Shown here piece after piece: positions 46,701 to 59,415 of a DNA stretch of 64,000 bases (position 1 is the first letter of the stretch; every line of letters begins with the position of its first letter). A model generated the notes under the pieces. It was not told the origin of the DNA. It worked only from the letters and a program-made list of their open reading frames with translations, and did not search any database. Source of the stretch: Mytilus galloprovincialis (lineage: Eukaryota > Mollusca > Bivalvia > Mytilida > Mytilidae). The position numbers were made by a program, and so were the translations under genes. The stretch lies in the NCBI RefSeq assembly GCF_965363235.1, contig NC_134844.1:78213244-78277243 (forward strand). Direction: 5' to 3'.

Positions 46701-47319
46701 AGTTTCAAGGTACCTGAGTTCGAGGCATTCCATCTTTTTAGTTATATGTCATGAGAGTGCAATATAGGACATTAGGTTATTTTTTTTCTGAAAAATAAGC
46801 CATGTCACTCACTTTAAGATATTAATAGAGTAAAGGGTGAATCTTCTATAAATTTTCAATTGTTTGTTTTGAGTTAATCATTATGATTATTGATTATTTG
46901 TCTATTATTTTTTACTTTTTGTATCTCTCTCAACAGTATCCTTTGAAATATGGTTATTCCAGAACTTTGCATTAAGATCATATCCGTATTGTATAGCAGC
47001 AATTATTTTTTTGTCGCGTATAGACTCAATTTTAACCGTTTCTGTTCAGGTGACCAGTGGGCACCGTTCAGCGTAACTATTATCCTTGTGCAATAATAAT
47101 ATATGTAAATCGAATAAATATTCAAAATGTTTCTGTGTAACTGGTTTTGGTTTGTTCTTCAAAAATTTTGTCAAAGGGCAGTGTCTGGCCTGAATAAGAA
47201 CTGCTTGATTGTGAAAGCGTGCCTATACTCTAAGATCGATTATGAATAATAAGAATTCACACACCTTAAGAAATCTGACATACCAATAATTGGCATTTCT
47301 AAATTTTCAATTGGCATTT

Positions 47320-47790
47320 ATCCGTTTCAGATCCGTTCATCATCCGTTTTATCCGTTATACGTCCGGTAGAAGTTTGTTTCTCATCCGTTCAACATCCGT
47401 TTTATTCATTAAACGTCCGGTAGAAGTCCGTTGGTGAATTTATCTTACAGACCTCCAACGGATGTATAACGGACACGTAACGGATACAACACGGAAACGA
47501 AACGGACGAATACCGTACAAAACGGACGCCTAACGGACGTTCAACGGACATTTTATCCGTTGGACGTCCGTTCAAAGTTTTGAACATGCTCAATATTTTC
47601 CACCGGACAGAACGGACGTCGACGGATAAAACGTACGTTTAACGGACATGCAACGGATATGGACGGATATCTAACGGACATGCAACGGATATGGACGGAT
47701 GTCTAACGGATAAGAACGGACGGCTAACGGACATAAACGGATTGAAAAAAAAGTTATCCGTTAGGCGTCCGTTCGAGCTATCCGGTAAGG
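47320..47790. repeat. CGGAC/CGGAT short-unit satellite with an orientation switch
   Basis: Units of about 10-12 bp of the kind TATCCGTT and CGTCCG (47330-47440) switch near 47455 to AACGGACATG, CAACGGATATGGACGGATGT and so on, then back after 47750. Open frames here are products of the repeat. Confidence 0.8.
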
Positions 47791-48314
47791 TGTGACCGAT
47801 GATTAAGCACCCCGTATAACCCCGATACAAATGAATCCGGACGTTGACGCGTTCGAAGCGATAATCAGGACAACATTTGGTGTGACAACAATTTCGAATG
47901 CCTCTTTAGAACTTATTTGAGTATATATAAATATGTCAATGTGCATGTTAGTTTATTTATTCAATTATACAGTTGTTGTACGTTTTAGATATTGCATAGA
48001 ACGTTTGATAAAACTGCTAGATGCAAAACGCACAGACATGGTGCAATTTCATACGTTTTATGATGTAAACAATGCTGAATATCTTTTCGTGCATACACCT
48101 TTGCATATTAATACCTTAAACAATAATAAATAACTATACGTTGAATTACTACGTGTCTTCAAATATTCCCTAGAACTTAGAATAAACGCTATATCATACT
48201 AAATAAATTTTCTCTTACTGTATTGTTCGTTCAATCAAATGTGACGCGTTCGTTGTGCGTTTTTAAATAATCACTGTACACTCGTTGACAAAAACCGTCA
48301 CAAATAAAGCTTTG

Positions 48315-48790
48315 TGATGTGGTGGCCAGTGAGACAACTTTCAACCAAAGTTTAAATGAAGTGGGTGTATAAAGCAATTATTGTAGTCCAATGTACAACA
48401 TTTAACAATGAGGAAAACCTATACCATAAAGTCGACTAAAAAAGGCCCCGATAAAAAAAAAAACAAACAAAAAAAAAAAAAACAAAACAAAAAAAAAACA
48501 AAAAAACAAAAAAAAACAAAAAAAAAAAAAAACAAAAAAAACAAAAAAAACAACGATAAAACTAACGGTTATTTTTATAACTTATGAATTATGTATTGAG
48601 GAAGAAGAAAAAATGACAGATCTATATAACCAATGTACTACAGGCTCCTGACGTTGGACCGACACAAAACAATTGCGGCGGAACTAAACACGTGAGCCCC
48701 CAACCCTCTCCTTAACCTGAGACACTGGTGTAACAGCACAACATGATAAAAAAAAACCTGTACAGTTGCAATTGGCTCAACTCAAAATGT
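48315..48790 (-). repeat. Family B repeat, reversed, with an A-rich tract
   Basis: It reads GATGTGGTGGCCAGTGAGAC, ACAATGAGGAAAACCTATAC and GGCCCCGAT, then A/C low complexity at 48448-48560, then CAGGCTCCTGACGTTGGACC and CCTTAACCTGAGACACTGG. Confidence 0.55.
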
Positions 48791-48799
48791 CGGTACAAG

Positions 48800-50090
48800 G
48801 CAGAAAAACCATATACAATATCGACAAAGGAGTAATTTAAGTAACTGATAGTTATTTCAAAGCGAATTACAACTAAGAGGTAAATCATGTATCTAAAGTA
48901 TTAATCAGTATATGTCCAACGCTTTTAGGTAAAGACGTAATAAAACGTATGGACTTGTGCAATGCCAAATATAAACAGTATCAAGAGGATGTACGGTATT
49001 ATGAGTTCTCATAAGTGTGCATATATTGTAATAATGTGAAGTGATTAACCGGTACAGCATAACTTTCTATATTGTAGCCAAATTTTTTTTATTAATGAAA
49101 GAATTTGGTAAAGGATGACTGGGAAATATACTATTAGATATGGTCATTTTGGTTTTTTCCGAACGGCAGTAAAACCTGACTGAAGTCGGCCACCCGTTTA
49201 GTTGTGTCGGATGTAAAAGTACGCAGTCACGTCCAGTCCGAATGGGAATATAAAATTCAATGTCTTGTGTAAAGAGAGTACTACGCTAACTATACTGTAC
49301 GAACCCCTGCAAAAACTTTATGAGATGTCCATAAATGACCTGTTGAAAGGCAACATTTGAGTCCTTATTCAATATACCTCATTTTATCCAGTGGCAGTCC
49401 AAACTTCCCTAACGTAATTCCGGAGGGTCTCCTTCCAGGACCTACATGTAGTATGTGTTGCTACTTTGTGCTTATCCTGAACATGCATGACATATTTGCA
49501 AGTGAACGTTAAGCAACTAACAATCAGCCATTACGTACGCGTGTCATCAACAAATAAAAGGGTCCAGAAATTGTTCAGTACCAACTGCGAAACGTTTCAT
49601 TTTTTTTGATTGATGCTTTGCTCATCTGCATAATTTACCCATGACGCCAGGGGTAACTGGGGAATATAAATATGGTCCCTTTGGTCTTCTCCGAAATAGT
49701 AAAAATTTGAATGAAATGTATATGGGTGGGTATAGACTTTAAGGTGCTTATAATAACCAGAATGACCAATCATTTAGATTTTGGCACCACAGTAGAAAGA
49801 CTGTAATATTCGAGGAAATTAAGCATAATCTTTATACCTTAAAAATTAAACAAACAAAAAAACATAATTGAAAAAGCAAACCAGGTATAATTAAGAATTA
49901 TCTCTTCATCTTTATATCTTCACATAAAAGTAACTGTATGACTATTGTTGCTATCAGTTACATGTTTATTGTATATACATATTCTTTAGCCTTAATGTAA
50001 CTCTATTGTATTCTATGACCCGTAGGATCCGCCTCTGAGATTCAGGCCAAAAGGCTTAACCTATAATCCATTGATTGTTTTTGATTGCTG
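48800..50090. other. Non-coding stretch with two related ~80-bp blocks
   Basis: The blocks at 49105-49195 and 49645-49720 share an ACTGGG.AATATA then GGTC then TTTGGT.TTCTCCGAA order. A SINE-tail fragment (GTGAACGTTAAGCAACTAAC) lies near 49505. No gene is seen. Confidence 0.45.
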
Positions 50091-50094
50091 TCTA

Positions 50095-50440
50095 TATAAA
50101 AAAAATGTGGTATTGAAACAACTCTTCGCAAGAGACCAAACGAAACAAAAATGAACAACTATAGGTCACCGTACGGCCTTCAACAATGAACAAAGCCCAT
50201 ACCGCATAGTCAGCTATAAAACACACCGAAATGACAAATGTAAAACAATGCATACGAGAAAACTACCGGCCCAATTTATGCACAAAACAGTGAACAAAAA
50301 AAATATATATAACCACTGAATTACACGCTCCTGGCTTTGGACAGGCACATACAGAATACGGTTAGGTGGTGGTTTGGGTGAACATGTTAGCGGGCACCAA
50401 AACCACCACCTAACCGTACATTAAATGTCGTATGGTAAAC
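50095..50440 (-). repeat. Family B repeat, reversed, long copy with an inserted hairpin
   Basis: It contains AGGTCACCGTACGGCCTTCA, TGAACAAAGCCCATACCGCA, GAGAAAACTACCGGCCCAAT and CGCTCCTGGCTTTGGACAGG. A perfect-looking hairpin at 50357-50418 (TACGGTTAGGTGGTGGTTT and its complement) sits in its tail. Confidence 0.6.
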
Positions 50441-51496
50441 ACTTTCAAAAATGCTATCAAATTATATATTTGTAAATCGGACGTGTGTATCTGTATGCTT
50501 AGCCATATTTGCATCTGTCGAGTTATTGTATGTTCCTACCTTTGATAACTATTTCTACCAATTTACACTTTCGTATACATAAGGATTTTTTTACATGTAC
50601 AAATTTCCTCCAAGAGTGTTTCGACAATATAACGGATATTATGGGTTGCTGTCTGCATGTTATGGTGGGAAATTATTATTTTCATACATGCATATTGGTT
50701 ATAATCATACCAAAGCATAATTTAATACATGCAAAATTCATTGACAAACGCAATATTGTGTCAACGAAGCGTACAGTATAAAAAGGTGTAACGACAACGA
50801 AGCGTACACAACATGAACATAAAGACACTTTAAAACGTGTTTTTTTTTTGTTTCTAGATACAACATAAACAAACGATCTTTATAAGTTTGTTAATTTATA
50901 CTATGAAATTTTCAAAAAATGTATGTTTTTAAAAACTATGAGGTACGAGAAACATTAAGTGTTGAATATTTAAAAATACCAAGCACGTTTTATCATTGAT
51001 ATCGTCGTGCGTTTTTTATATTTGTTTATAAAAATGTCACACATTTGAAAAACCTTTTAGTTACTAATGAATATTATGGCAAAGAATATATTGAAGCAAA
51101 ACATCCGAAGAATAGATATTGGATTTTCTTTAAAAGTATTAATTCATTACTGTCTGAACGCAGTGTTACTAATTACTAATTAAATTTATAAGTTTGACCC
51201 TCACAAAATGTGACGCAACATTGACTGTGAGCATATATTTATCATATAATTCAAACAAATTGCGATACACCTCTTATAAATCTGAGAATGTCATGGCAGG
51301 TCATGATGAGATATAATGGCTAACGTGTGATTTAAATTTGATAGTAATACAACGCCATATAGTATGTCAAAGACACTAGATACCTCTGATTTCTATCTCT
51401 AGTGTATAATTTATTTTTAATTTTACAGCGAGACAGAAATGGCTAATTCTCATACACGTATGACACTATCATATATACATCAAACAACGCAATAAC

Positions 51497-53160
51497 ATAT
51501 CAGCCAGTATTACTCTCAATGGGAATACTCTGACCATTCCTGAAGTCCTTGCGATCAGCATTGAGCCAATATTGAAAGTTCGAGTTGATGTGAACTTCCT
51601 CAGAGAATTAACAGCAAATGCAGAGTATTTGAAAGGAAAGTTAGAAAACGGATCAGTTGTGTATGGGATAAACACTGGCTTTGGTGGCAGTGCAGATGTT
51701 CGTTCTGAGAGTCCCGAGGACTTACAAAAAGCGCTTATTTGTCTTATGAATGTAGGAATTGGCAAAATCTTTACATCAGACAAGGTAAGGGCTGCTATGG
51801 TTACGAGAGCAAATTGTCTGACAAAAGCATATTCTGGGGTTCATGCCGTCGTGCTTACAACTCTATTAGATCTTGTCAATACAAATATTACTCCCCAAGT
51901 TCCTCTTCGTGGATCTATTAGTGCCAGTGGAGACCTGATACCTCTTAGTTATATCTCAGCAGTCATGATCGGTAGAGAAGATGTGAAAGTATTTAAAGAA
52001 GGGAAACTATGTCTTGTCTAGAAGCTCTAACAGAGGCTGGAAAACAGCCACTTATTTTCGGACCGAAAGAGGGGCTCGGAATGGTAAATGCATGTTCATT
52101 CACTGCTGGATTCTCAGCTCCGGTATTGTATGACACAAACCTGCTCCTTCTTCTTACACAAGTGTGTACTGGATTGTCCATTGAAGCTATGGAAGGAAGA
52201 ACAGAAAACTTCCATCCTCTTATCCACGAATGTCTACCACATATAGGTCAGAAAGAGGTTGCAAAGAATATGTTGGCAATTCTAGAAGACAGTAAATTAG
52301 CAACTACGACTTTGGACATGCATCTCCCAGATAGACATGGAGTCTTAAAGCAAGATCGTTACAGTTTACGTACCTACCCTCAATGGCTTGAATCAGCAAT
52401 TGAAACTTTAAACGAAGCATGTCGAAGAATAACTATTGAACTAAACAGTGTAAACAATAATCCAAGCATCGATCACCGTACAGACACGATTTTAAGTCAC
52501 GGAAATTTCCAAGGTGAAACGATGTCAATCGCAATGGACCAAACACGTCAAGCGCTTGGAACCTGTGCAAAGCTGCTCTTTGCTCAATTTACAGAAGTTG
52601 TGAATGAGAAATTGAATTTTGGATGGCCACCGAATCTGAGTGGATGTGACATCAACCATGATTTTGGATTTAAAGGCTGTGACATAGCAATGGCATCGTA
52701 TATGTCTGAGATCGATCATTGTGTCAACCATATGAGTAATCATGTATTAAGTGCGGAAATGCATAACCAGTCAATTAATTCAATGGCTTTGGTAAGTGCA
52801 AGAATCACAGCAGAAGTGACAGAAATTCTACAAATGATGACAGCTAACCTACTTCTACTCACTGTACAAGGAGTCGATCTTCGTCATATTCGAAACCTCG
52901 TTTTGAAAGAAATTGATATTTTGGTACAAGAATACCCAGATATAGAGTCAACTCTAGATAAAATATTGTGGTACGAATTACTATTTTCCTCTGAAAATAT
53001 GGCCGCCAAGGTGGCGGATACCCGACCAGTGGAAGAGCAGTCAGCAGTGAAGCAACAGATCTCAGACAAAATGTCCGCACTATACAGATTAGCATGTAAT
53101 GGAGGTGTCGATGCTTCCCAACAGATGGGTAAAGGTTCGTGGCGTATTTGTACACGGTGA
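51497..53160 (+). pseudogene. Aromatic amino acid ammonia-lyase, PAL-type (PAL/HAL superfamily), no introns, frame broken
   Basis: MIO-dependent lyases remove ammonia from Phe, Tyr or His. The translation runs from ITLNGNTLTIPEV through VYGINTGFGG, the MIO triad Ala-Ser-Gly at 51923-51931 (GSISASGDLIPLSY), GKQPLIFGPKEGLGM, KQDRYSLRTYPQWL, NSVNNNPSID, HGNFQGETMSIAMD, GFKGCDIAMASYMSE and NQSINSMALVSAR. QDRYSLRTYPQWL and the GFKG block favour PAL over HAL, whose usual text is QDxYSxRCxPQ. About 555 codons with no intron. A one-base loss near 52009 shifts the frame and gives a TAG at 52019. A second shift separates the ATG at 51438 from the family frame. An AG at 51427-51428 may be an acceptor. 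Animals typically have HAL, not PAL. A retrocopy, a transferred gene, or assembly indels in a real gene are all possible. Confidence 0.82.
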
Positions 53161-55290
53161 AGGAAATACGACTTTTCTTATTTACGTTTCTACTTTATTA
53201 TACTTTTTCAGTGAGTTCAATTCAAATAACCAATAACTTCTCTTTATTAACGATACACTTACAACAACTGTCATTAGGTTTCACTTTTCACTTTGATCAA
53301 TTTTAATCGCATACTAAAATTAATACATGATAATCCTATGTACTGACAGCAAATGGGGAAAAATGTATAACACAAATACCGAATTCCAAGGCAAATTAAA
53401 ATCTTAGGGGAAGTCCATAATTTAATTGACCGAATAAAGAATATTAAACTTTTTAATTTTTTAGTAAAAAGGAAAAATAGTTTGTATCCACTTTTCGATT
53501 TACACTCATTATACTAAACGAATATGCAAATATATGTAAGAAAAAGATGAAATCGACATTAATATCAAATTAACATCAACCAATGTTGTAAAGTTTCCTT
53601 GGAATTAAATGTAATAGCCAATAATCAAAACATAACAACAAATAGTTATCTTAAGTTTATCTTATTTAAAAAAAATGCAATGGTACCGACCCCCCTCCCC
53701 CCCCCCACACACACACATAACAAAAAAAAATAAAAGGGAATAGAACTATATCTATACAAGTGTAATTTGCTAATTCAAACGTTTATTCCTTAACTCGTTC
53801 TTACCTTGCCGCTAAGTCATGTGTGTACTTTGTACCAGTCCTGTGGTTGTCAGTAATAAACTTAAAAGACTATTTTCATATTACCGACTTTTTACATCAG
53901 GACATATGATTTTTCGCTAGGTTACATACATTGTACTATTTGGTAGGACATTCTGGTACTCAGTCAAATGAGAGCAACTACACGAAGTTACTGCAAGCTT
54001 GCATTCGGTGCAACTAGGGGAAAGTATTAAATGTGTTCGATGATTTTGTCGTGTATAGAAAACATAAAATAATTAAAAGTGCAACATATTGCAGTAATTG
54101 TAAGTTTTATTTTACTTCTATTTGTTGCTTTTACCTGGTTATGTACTAGAATGTCCTACTACAGAACAACCACGCGTTCTTTTCATATTGAGTGGGTCAA
54201 AAACGTAGAGAAATGGGGAAAAGTGCAAATATATTGCATTGCCAGTGAGAAAAACAATAAATCGCTGATACTACCTTCACAGTTCAACGGGAAACATCCC
54301 GTAACTCTTGTATTGCAAATATTATTGAAGGAAACATATTTTGACGTCAATAAGCTTTAAATATTTTCATTCTTTAACCATCTTTTTACTCTGAATATCT
54401 GAAGCGATGTACTTTAGAGTCACACCTTGTAGCTAGATCACTACGGCCAACAGTTTCTACTCCATCACGTATGTCCTCTTAATAATTCACTTTTTTAATT
54501 TGTAGGTACCATGATAATGTACAATTACATTAGAAAAGACCTCGGTTTACCTTTCTACTGTGGACAGTTTAAAATTGATACCTGGTTAAATCAGATTCCA
54601 AAGTCTATACAAAGTAGGAGGATAGAACACGTTTTGGAGGATATATTTGCTCCAGTCGTGTAAAACATTTGACCTGGACTTTGTGACTATTACTGGATCG
54701 ATAACAACGATGGTGAACTGTAGGTCCAATAGGGTAGAATCATCTGCTAGTGTGTCAATGCTGCTTGGTTTTAATAGGACAGTTTAATTTTATCATTCAA
54801 TTTAGCTAGAGCTAAAGTGTCAACTCGCTCATATTTCACTTTCATTCTATTTGCTGGGTTGCTGTTAATAACTGTGTGTAATACTTGTGAAGGAATACAT
54901 TCTTCTTTCTTGATCTAAGAATTATTATGTATCTAATTGACTGTGGCATGGTCAAATTTACAGGAAAATGACATTTGGTGTCCATTCGTTTGATGTGTTT
55001 TATCATTTGGTGTTGCCATTTGATTAGCAAATTTTCGTTAAGATTAATTAATTCCTTAACATATTTTATGCAAGACTATCAATAAATTTTTTTGTACTTT
55101 TTAATCATTGTATCATATTTATCAAAATAATGTAAAATATCAATAATATATATATTGAACGATCTAGTTACCCTTAGTTTTGTGGACTAAAAGAAAAAAA
55201 GAAATATCAAACATTTTTTGAACATGCACACAATAATTGATATAATTATCCCTGGAAATATTTCTTAGACAATGCGGTTGTTACGAACGT
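53161..55290. other. Non-coding stretch downstream of the lyase
   Basis: AT-rich, with a C/A run at 53690-53720. The 93-codon frame at 54079-54360 begins with a hydrophobic segment but lacks an early ATG and any family match. Nothing else was seen. Confidence 0.45.
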
Positions 55291-55292
55291 CG

Positions 55293-55475
55293 AATTGGCC
55301 GTTTCAGAATCTAAAGGACTATGGGTAATTTCATTGTCCGTACCCCAAAATGAAAATAACGTTACGTCATTGGTTGAATTTCGATTGTTTAGGACGTTTT
55401 AAACCAATCACCACGCTTTGGTGTACACTTTTAAAAATATTACCCAGAATGCATTAGATTCTGAAACGGTGAATT
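55293..55475. mobile_element. MITE with ~40-bp TIRs
   Basis: GAATTGGCCGTTTCAGAATC then TAAAGG.CTATGGGTAAT is mirrored by ATTACCCAGAATGCATTAGA then TTCTGAAACGGTGAATTG. No coding frame. Confidence 0.7.
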
Positions 55476-55479
55476 GAAC

Positions 55480-57420
55480 AAACAGAGTAATTTGTCTATC
55501 TATAAACACACGAAACATGATAAAAGAATATCAAAATTATTTTGATAAATATTTTGCTTTTAAATTTGTCTGATTTTTCCATTAATTTTATAGTAGAACT
55601 ATAACGATTGAGTATCGATGCCTTTTTTCAATATTCTGCTAAATTAAATGTTTCTTCGATGCTCCTGGCAGAATAAGTTGGAAATTGAAAGATTTTTAAG
55701 AAACTCTGACTAGCTAAACTGACATGAATGACCAAATTGGTAGATCCTATCTTGGCTAGGAATCCTGAGGTCTACAAAAAGCCATTTATGTCTGCGTTTT
55801 CTAAATAGGTTAATATTTTATCCGTTTAATTAGACAGACCCAACCAAGTAACCATAACAAATATAAAGAATTTTTTTTATTTTAAATGCAAATGTAAGAC
55901 AAAGTTTTTAAATTTAGATACACGACACTAAACAAGACAGTGAAAAGGGATATTTTTAACTGCTAGAGGGCATTATCTCTTTTATATTACTGGTCGAGGA
56001 CCAGTTACCCTCAGTAACCAATTACCACACCTGACATGTAATGCAATAACGAACGCGTTCCGTAAGTACTGCATACTGTTATTATCTTCAGACACAATCT
56101 TATTTCATTCAAAAATTGCGTCTGATTAAAGTAAGAAAATGCCAGGTTTTCCATTTTTTAACATTTCATGGAATGATATGCATACGGGACATGACGTCAT
56201 CACTTTTTTACGTCCTTGGTTTTAGAAAACTTACTGTTTTCAGACTAAGTAATATCAAAGCTTGCCTTAGAACGCAAATGTCTTATGAGAAGGTTTATAA
56301 ATTTGAAAATCGTATTCTATGCTTTCCACAACTCAGTAAAATTAATTGATTTCAAGTGACAAAGTCATGACCCGTTCAGATTTAGCAAAAAAAAAAGAGT
56401 TTCGGAATTTTTGGAATGAATGACAATATATTTGGTTTATTTGACATGCCTCCGTCTCTTCTTACATGTACCACAACAAAACTGAGTATGAAATTTATGT
56501 TCAGATTTGGTATAATTTTCTATCATTTAGTGGCGAAATCTACAGATGACGGTAACTTTCTCATCCTTTTCAGTTCCATGCACAAAAAAACTACGCATGT
56601 AATTATATTTTTGTCAGTTATAAGGCGATATAAATTTTAAGTCCGTAGTGTTTAACAGGTAAACCTTCTTTAGGGTAAGCCTTTTAGGTAAAAGAATGTT
56701 TCAAATTGGAGTTGTTGTGAAATATATTTGCAAATAATTGCGAATTTCTGACAATAACTGGTATTTGATTAATATGGATGCGCATTTGTTTCTCTCATAT
56801 AAAAAGGAGGCAATTCGAATGAGAAACACTGTACTTCAAACAGGGGATAACTGTCTGTCACAAGAACATATTACTTTAGCTGTATTTGTCAAAACATTTA
56901 AGAATATTGGGTTTACGATGCTCTTCAACTTTTGACTTTATTTGGTATGAATCCACTATATAGCTTGCAATTGACATAATTAAAGTTGGGGTTATTTGAA
57001 GATTATAATTGTTCAAAGACTAAGTTTAAAATTTGGAGCGGCCAGGAGAACAAGATGATTCAGAATTTAAAGTTTTCTGAAAAAAAGTGTGCAAGTTGCC
57101 CTACAAAATTGCGACAAAAAGAAAACATTCTTTCTCAAATTATGACAAAGGAAAACTATTTAAAGCAAGTTCAAAAAAGTGTCTTGCTTATCACAGATAT
57201 ATATCATCTTTTCAACTGAAATCGATACTTCATCAGTTTTGCCGTCATCTCACAAACTGGTAGACCGTTATAATGTAGATGTGCCTCTACTCATTAGCGA
57301 CATGTTTTCGCAATCTCGGATCTTTAGATACAAGAGTAGTAAACTGTTGTCTAATCTATAATTTTACCGATTGTATCCTAATTCTAATTGTGATAGTTGA
57401 AATGGTGTAAAATAGCATGA
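55480..57420. other. Non-coding stretch
   Basis: Several 60-77 codon frames, none with a domain or splice context. No repeat recognised. Confidence 0.45.
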
Positions 57421-57424
57421 TAGG

Positions 57425-57690
57425 TGATAAAATTGAGAAAGGCAATGGGGAATGTGTCAAAGCGACAACAACCCGACCATAGAGCAGACAACAGCCGAAG
57501 GCCACCAATGGGTCTTCAACGTAGCGAGAAACTCCCATACCCGTAGGCGTCCTTCAGCTGGCCCCTTTAAAAATATGTATGCTAATACAGTGATAATGGA
57601 CGTAATACGAAACTCCGAATTATACACAAGAAACTAAAATTAAAAATCATACAAGACTAACAAAGGTCAGAGGCTCCTGACTTGGGCATG
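57425..57690 (+). repeat. Dispersed mussel repeat family A, fullest copy
   Basis: It runs from GGCAATGGGGAATGTGTCAA through CCAATGGGTCTTCAACGTAG and GCGTCCTTCAGCTGGCCCC to GGTCAGAGGCTCCTGACTTG. Confidence 0.7.
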
Positions 57691-57699
57691 TATACACTG

Positions 57700-58625
57700 T
57701 AGCAGAAGATACCTTCCTTCTCGATGTACCCGGGATCGATCCATTCGGAGTTCATGCGATTCTCTTAGTTTTGAGTGTTACCTTGATTTGTCTGTTAAAT
57801 CGATTTATGTCATGAACTAGTGTTGCTTATGTTTATCTTGAACATGCTGTAGTTTTTTTCAATTTATAAAAAAACACTATATGAATCGTTTTTGTACAGA
57901 CAAAATATCAACTAACCAAACAGAAAACAAAACAAAAACTAACTACATTCAGATAATTCTGCAATGCTTGCACCAAACGATTGGTATTTATATTATGCGA
58001 TAATTTTTGTTTTACAACTGAAACAGACTTGACATTACAGGATTTTTAATAACAATTCCCCAAAACCAACCAGTTACACCCCCTTAAGTATCATATGGAC
58101 AAAACATTTAGACACAAAATGAAACTGAAAATATTTTACTTTCAAGTTATTAGTAAATATTATATAGTATTGTAATATCATCAAACTATTTTTTTGAATC
58201 TACATTTTAAAACTTTTAGTTAGTAATTTTCATAGGATAATATAACTGACATCTATCATATGGTTACTAGTATAATATAATATTATAATTTTATTCGGTC
58301 GGCCTCACAAGAAATATGGACTATGGGCTCATATTCCTTATCGGGTTGTGTCTCTTCTCACTCAATGTGAAGATTCCGAATAGCATATCTAACATAAACA
58401 ATAATGATTAGGATAATGACGGTAAACCAATTGATCAGTTGATGAGTGATATGCGGACTTCGAAAAATAGATTAAAGTTTATCCCAGTCTTATATGAACT
58501 GGTACCGATTGGGTAAATGACAACTGTTTGCAAGGGAAAATTAAAAGGTAAACAATTTTTAAAATGCTTACAGGGTCCACGATTAACAACTAGTAGACCT
58601 ATGTTGATTTAAAAGACTGAACAAT
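57700..58625. other. Non-coding stretch
   Basis: AT-rich. No gene, RNA or repeat recognised. Confidence 0.45.
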
Positions 58626-58639
58626 AAACTATTGAATAT

Positions 58640-58975
58640 GGTGGCCGGATGTGGCCATTTCGCCTTTTCGCGTTTTCGCCTTTTCTCCTTTCACTTTCCA
58701 AACAAAAAATTGCGAAATCGAGAAATCGGTAAATCGGGAAATCGAGAAATCGAGAAATTGAGAAATCAGGAAATCGGGAAATCGGGAAAGCGAGAAAGCG
58801 AAAACGCGAAACTGAGAAATCAAGAAAGCAAAAACGCGAAAGCGAAAACGGGAAATGAAATAGATTTCTCGATTTCGTGTTTTCGCTTTCCCGATTTCTC
58901 GATTTCTCGATTTCGCGTTTTTGCTTTCTTGCTTTCTCGATTTCCCGATTTCCCGACTATTGATACTTGTGACGT
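58640..58975. repeat. Short-unit satellite arranged as a foldback
   Basis: Nine- to ten-base units GAAATCGAGA/GGGAAATCGG/GCGAAAACGC run forward from 58712 to 58860 and reversed (TTTCTCGATTTCCCGATTTC) from 58862 to 58960. A shorter reversed start is at 58655. The two halves can pair along much of their length. Open frames on both strands are low complexity. Confidence 0.8.
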
Positions 58976-59415
58976 CATGCAAACATAATGGCTGCTTAAA
59001 AATTCGCTCATCTGATTCGGATAGAAGTTTACCAATTTCGGAAGCATATTCATGAATCAAAGTTTTTCAATTATTTTCATACAGAACAAATACCAAATGC
59101 AAGACTTTAGTTCAATTTCAGGAACTTTCCAAGAGTGTATTTAAACTTTATTCAAAGTGATCGACCGAATCAAAGTTTACCGTCACGGAAATACAGATCT
59201 GGACATATCAGACAAATTTACAAGTTGTAAAACTGGATACAAAGTTAACGGTATGAACATTAATACTATTTCAAACACTAATTAAAACTAAAACTTAATT
59301 ATAACTATGAAATTCTTTATTTGTTTTTCATAACAATGTCCTACTCGTCATAGTGCAAAATTCCGCGAAAAAGACGTCAACGTTTTCGCAACCTAAGGTC
59401 TATAAACATTGAAAA

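Noticed and set aside
54079..54360. Small membrane protein frame of 93 codons
   Set aside because: The hydrophobic start lacks an ATG (first ATG at 54151), and there is no family match or splice evidence.
58629..59060. 143-codon frame rich in Arg-Glu-Ile-Gly-Lys and its 118-codon counterpart on the other strand
   Set aside because: Low-complexity read-through of the short-unit foldback satellite.
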